DNA from: Bacteroidales bacterium
Lineage (GTDB): Bacteria > Bacteroidota > Bacteroidia > Bacteroidales > JAADGE01
Length of the DNA: 6,489 nucleotides
Direction: 5' to 3'
Assembly: GCA_024762915.1 (NCBI GenBank)
Contig: JANTGL010000155.1
Location: 1 to 6,489 of the forward strand
The position numbers and the translations under genes are program-made. Position 1 is the stretch's first letter. Each line of letters opens with the position of its first letter. The notes beneath the pieces are model-generated. The model was not told the DNA's origin. It was given only the letters and a program-made list of their open reading frames with translations, and searched no databases. Shown here in pieces: positions 5,959-6,489 of the stretch.

Positions 5959-6489
5959 TCATCTATCTCCCTCAATTCTTTTAAGCTCATTATATCTGAA
6001 ACAAGTAACTTCATGGTCGTTAACCATTCCTGCTGCCTGCATAAAAGCATAACAAATTGTCGAACCGACAAATTTAAACCCTCTTTTTTTTAAATCTTTA
6101 CTCATTGCATCCGATTCCTTACTTGTTGCAGGAATTTCTTCCCAAGATTTAAACGTGTTAATAATTGTTTTATGATTTACAAACTGCCAAATATACTTAT
6201 CAAATGTTCCGAATTCATTTTGAATTTTCAGGAATGCATTCGCATTGCCTACGGTCGCCTTTATTTTCAGCTTATTGCGGATAATGCCGGCATCATTCAA
6301 TAATGAATTTATTTTTTCTTGACCATAGTTTGCAATTTTTCGATAATCGAAACTGTCAAAAGCTTTTTGAAAATTATCTCTTTTTTTCAAAATTGTAAGC
6401 CAACTTAAACCTGCCTGAAACGCATCGAGCAACAAAAATTCAAATAATTTTTTGTCGTCATGAACCGGAACACCCCATTCTTCATCATG
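5959..6489 (-). CDS. tag: DNA-3-methyladenine glycosylase I, 5' end beyond the window
   Basis: Base-excision repair enzyme that removes 3-methyladenine from alkylated DNA. The frame is open to base 6489, so the TTG at 6435 is internal; 176 residues are visible and about 16 N-terminal ones lie outside, judged against E. coli Tag (187 aa). The visible start HDEEWGVP gives the His17-equivalent zinc ligand in its first codon (6487-6489). Two more zinc ligands are His and Cys in VNDHEVTC (codons 6013-6015 and 6001-6003); the Cys4 equivalent is off the window. QAGLSW carries the Trp46 equivalent, and DAGIIRNKLKI, FVNHK and LKKRGFKFVGSTICYAFMQAAG are classic Tag blocks. The residue equal to the base-contacting Glu38 is Asp here (codon 6424-6426). 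It lies 138 bases upstream of the DUF1573 gene on the same strand. Confidence 0.96.
   Translation of the reverse strand, partial: HDEEWGVPVHDDKKLFEFLLLDAFQAGLSWLTILKKRDNFQKAFDSFDYRKIANYGQEKINSLLNDAGIIRNKLKIKATVGNANAFLKIQNEFGTFDKYIWQFVNHKTIINTFKSWEEIPATSKESDAMSKDLKKRGFKFVGSTICYAFMQAAGMVNDHEVTCFRYNELKRIEGDR

Noticed and set aside
1..6489. Search for mobile elements, CRISPR, tRNA, rRNA, toxin-antitoxin or defence genes
   Set aside because: No transposase or integrase motifs, spaced repeats, tRNA-like cloverleaf or known defence domains were seen by eye; all substantial coding space is explained by the listed genes.

Overview
The window looks like chromosomal DNA from an AT-rich member of the Bacteroidota, probably an anaerobe or facultative anaerobe with hydrogen metabolism. 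Four things support this: the strongly A+T-rich intergenic DNA, two copies of the phylum's TAnnTTTG-type -7 promoter element, starts without clear Shine-Dalgarno sequences, and a signal peptide and lipobox of the style usual there. No rRNA, tRNA, CRISPR array or transposon is visible.

Left part, plus strand (1-1497): the 3' two-thirds of a [NiFe] hydrogenase large subunit gene resembling hoxH (group 3d, NAD(P)-linked bidirectional type). It overlaps by 20 bases the gene for its likely dedicated maturation endopeptidase (hoxW-like). A strong intrinsic terminator closes this unit. The other hox structural genes would be expected just left of the window.

Middle, plus strand (1498-3130): a promoter element lies directly behind the terminator. 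It is followed by two tandem paralogous small proteins of a SpoIIAA/STAS-like fold family (function unknown), then a second promoter element and a small predicted outer-membrane beta-barrel protein.

Right part, minus strand (6489-3135): a DNA-3-methyladenine glycosylase I gene (tag) cut by the right window edge; then a likely operon of a DUF1573 lipoprotein, a class I PLP-dependent aminotransferase and hypE. HypE makes the cyanide ligands of the [NiFe] active site, so both ends of hydrogenase maturation (metal-centre ligand synthesis and large-subunit tail cleavage) are coded within 4.2 kb, but in two separate convergent transcription units. HypE ends in the intact PRIC motif and HoxH carries an uncleaved C-terminal tail, so both look functional.

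I found no convincing undescribed multi-gene system. The least explained items are the tandem SpoIIAA-like pair, the small barrel protein, and the placement of hypE behind an aminotransferase.
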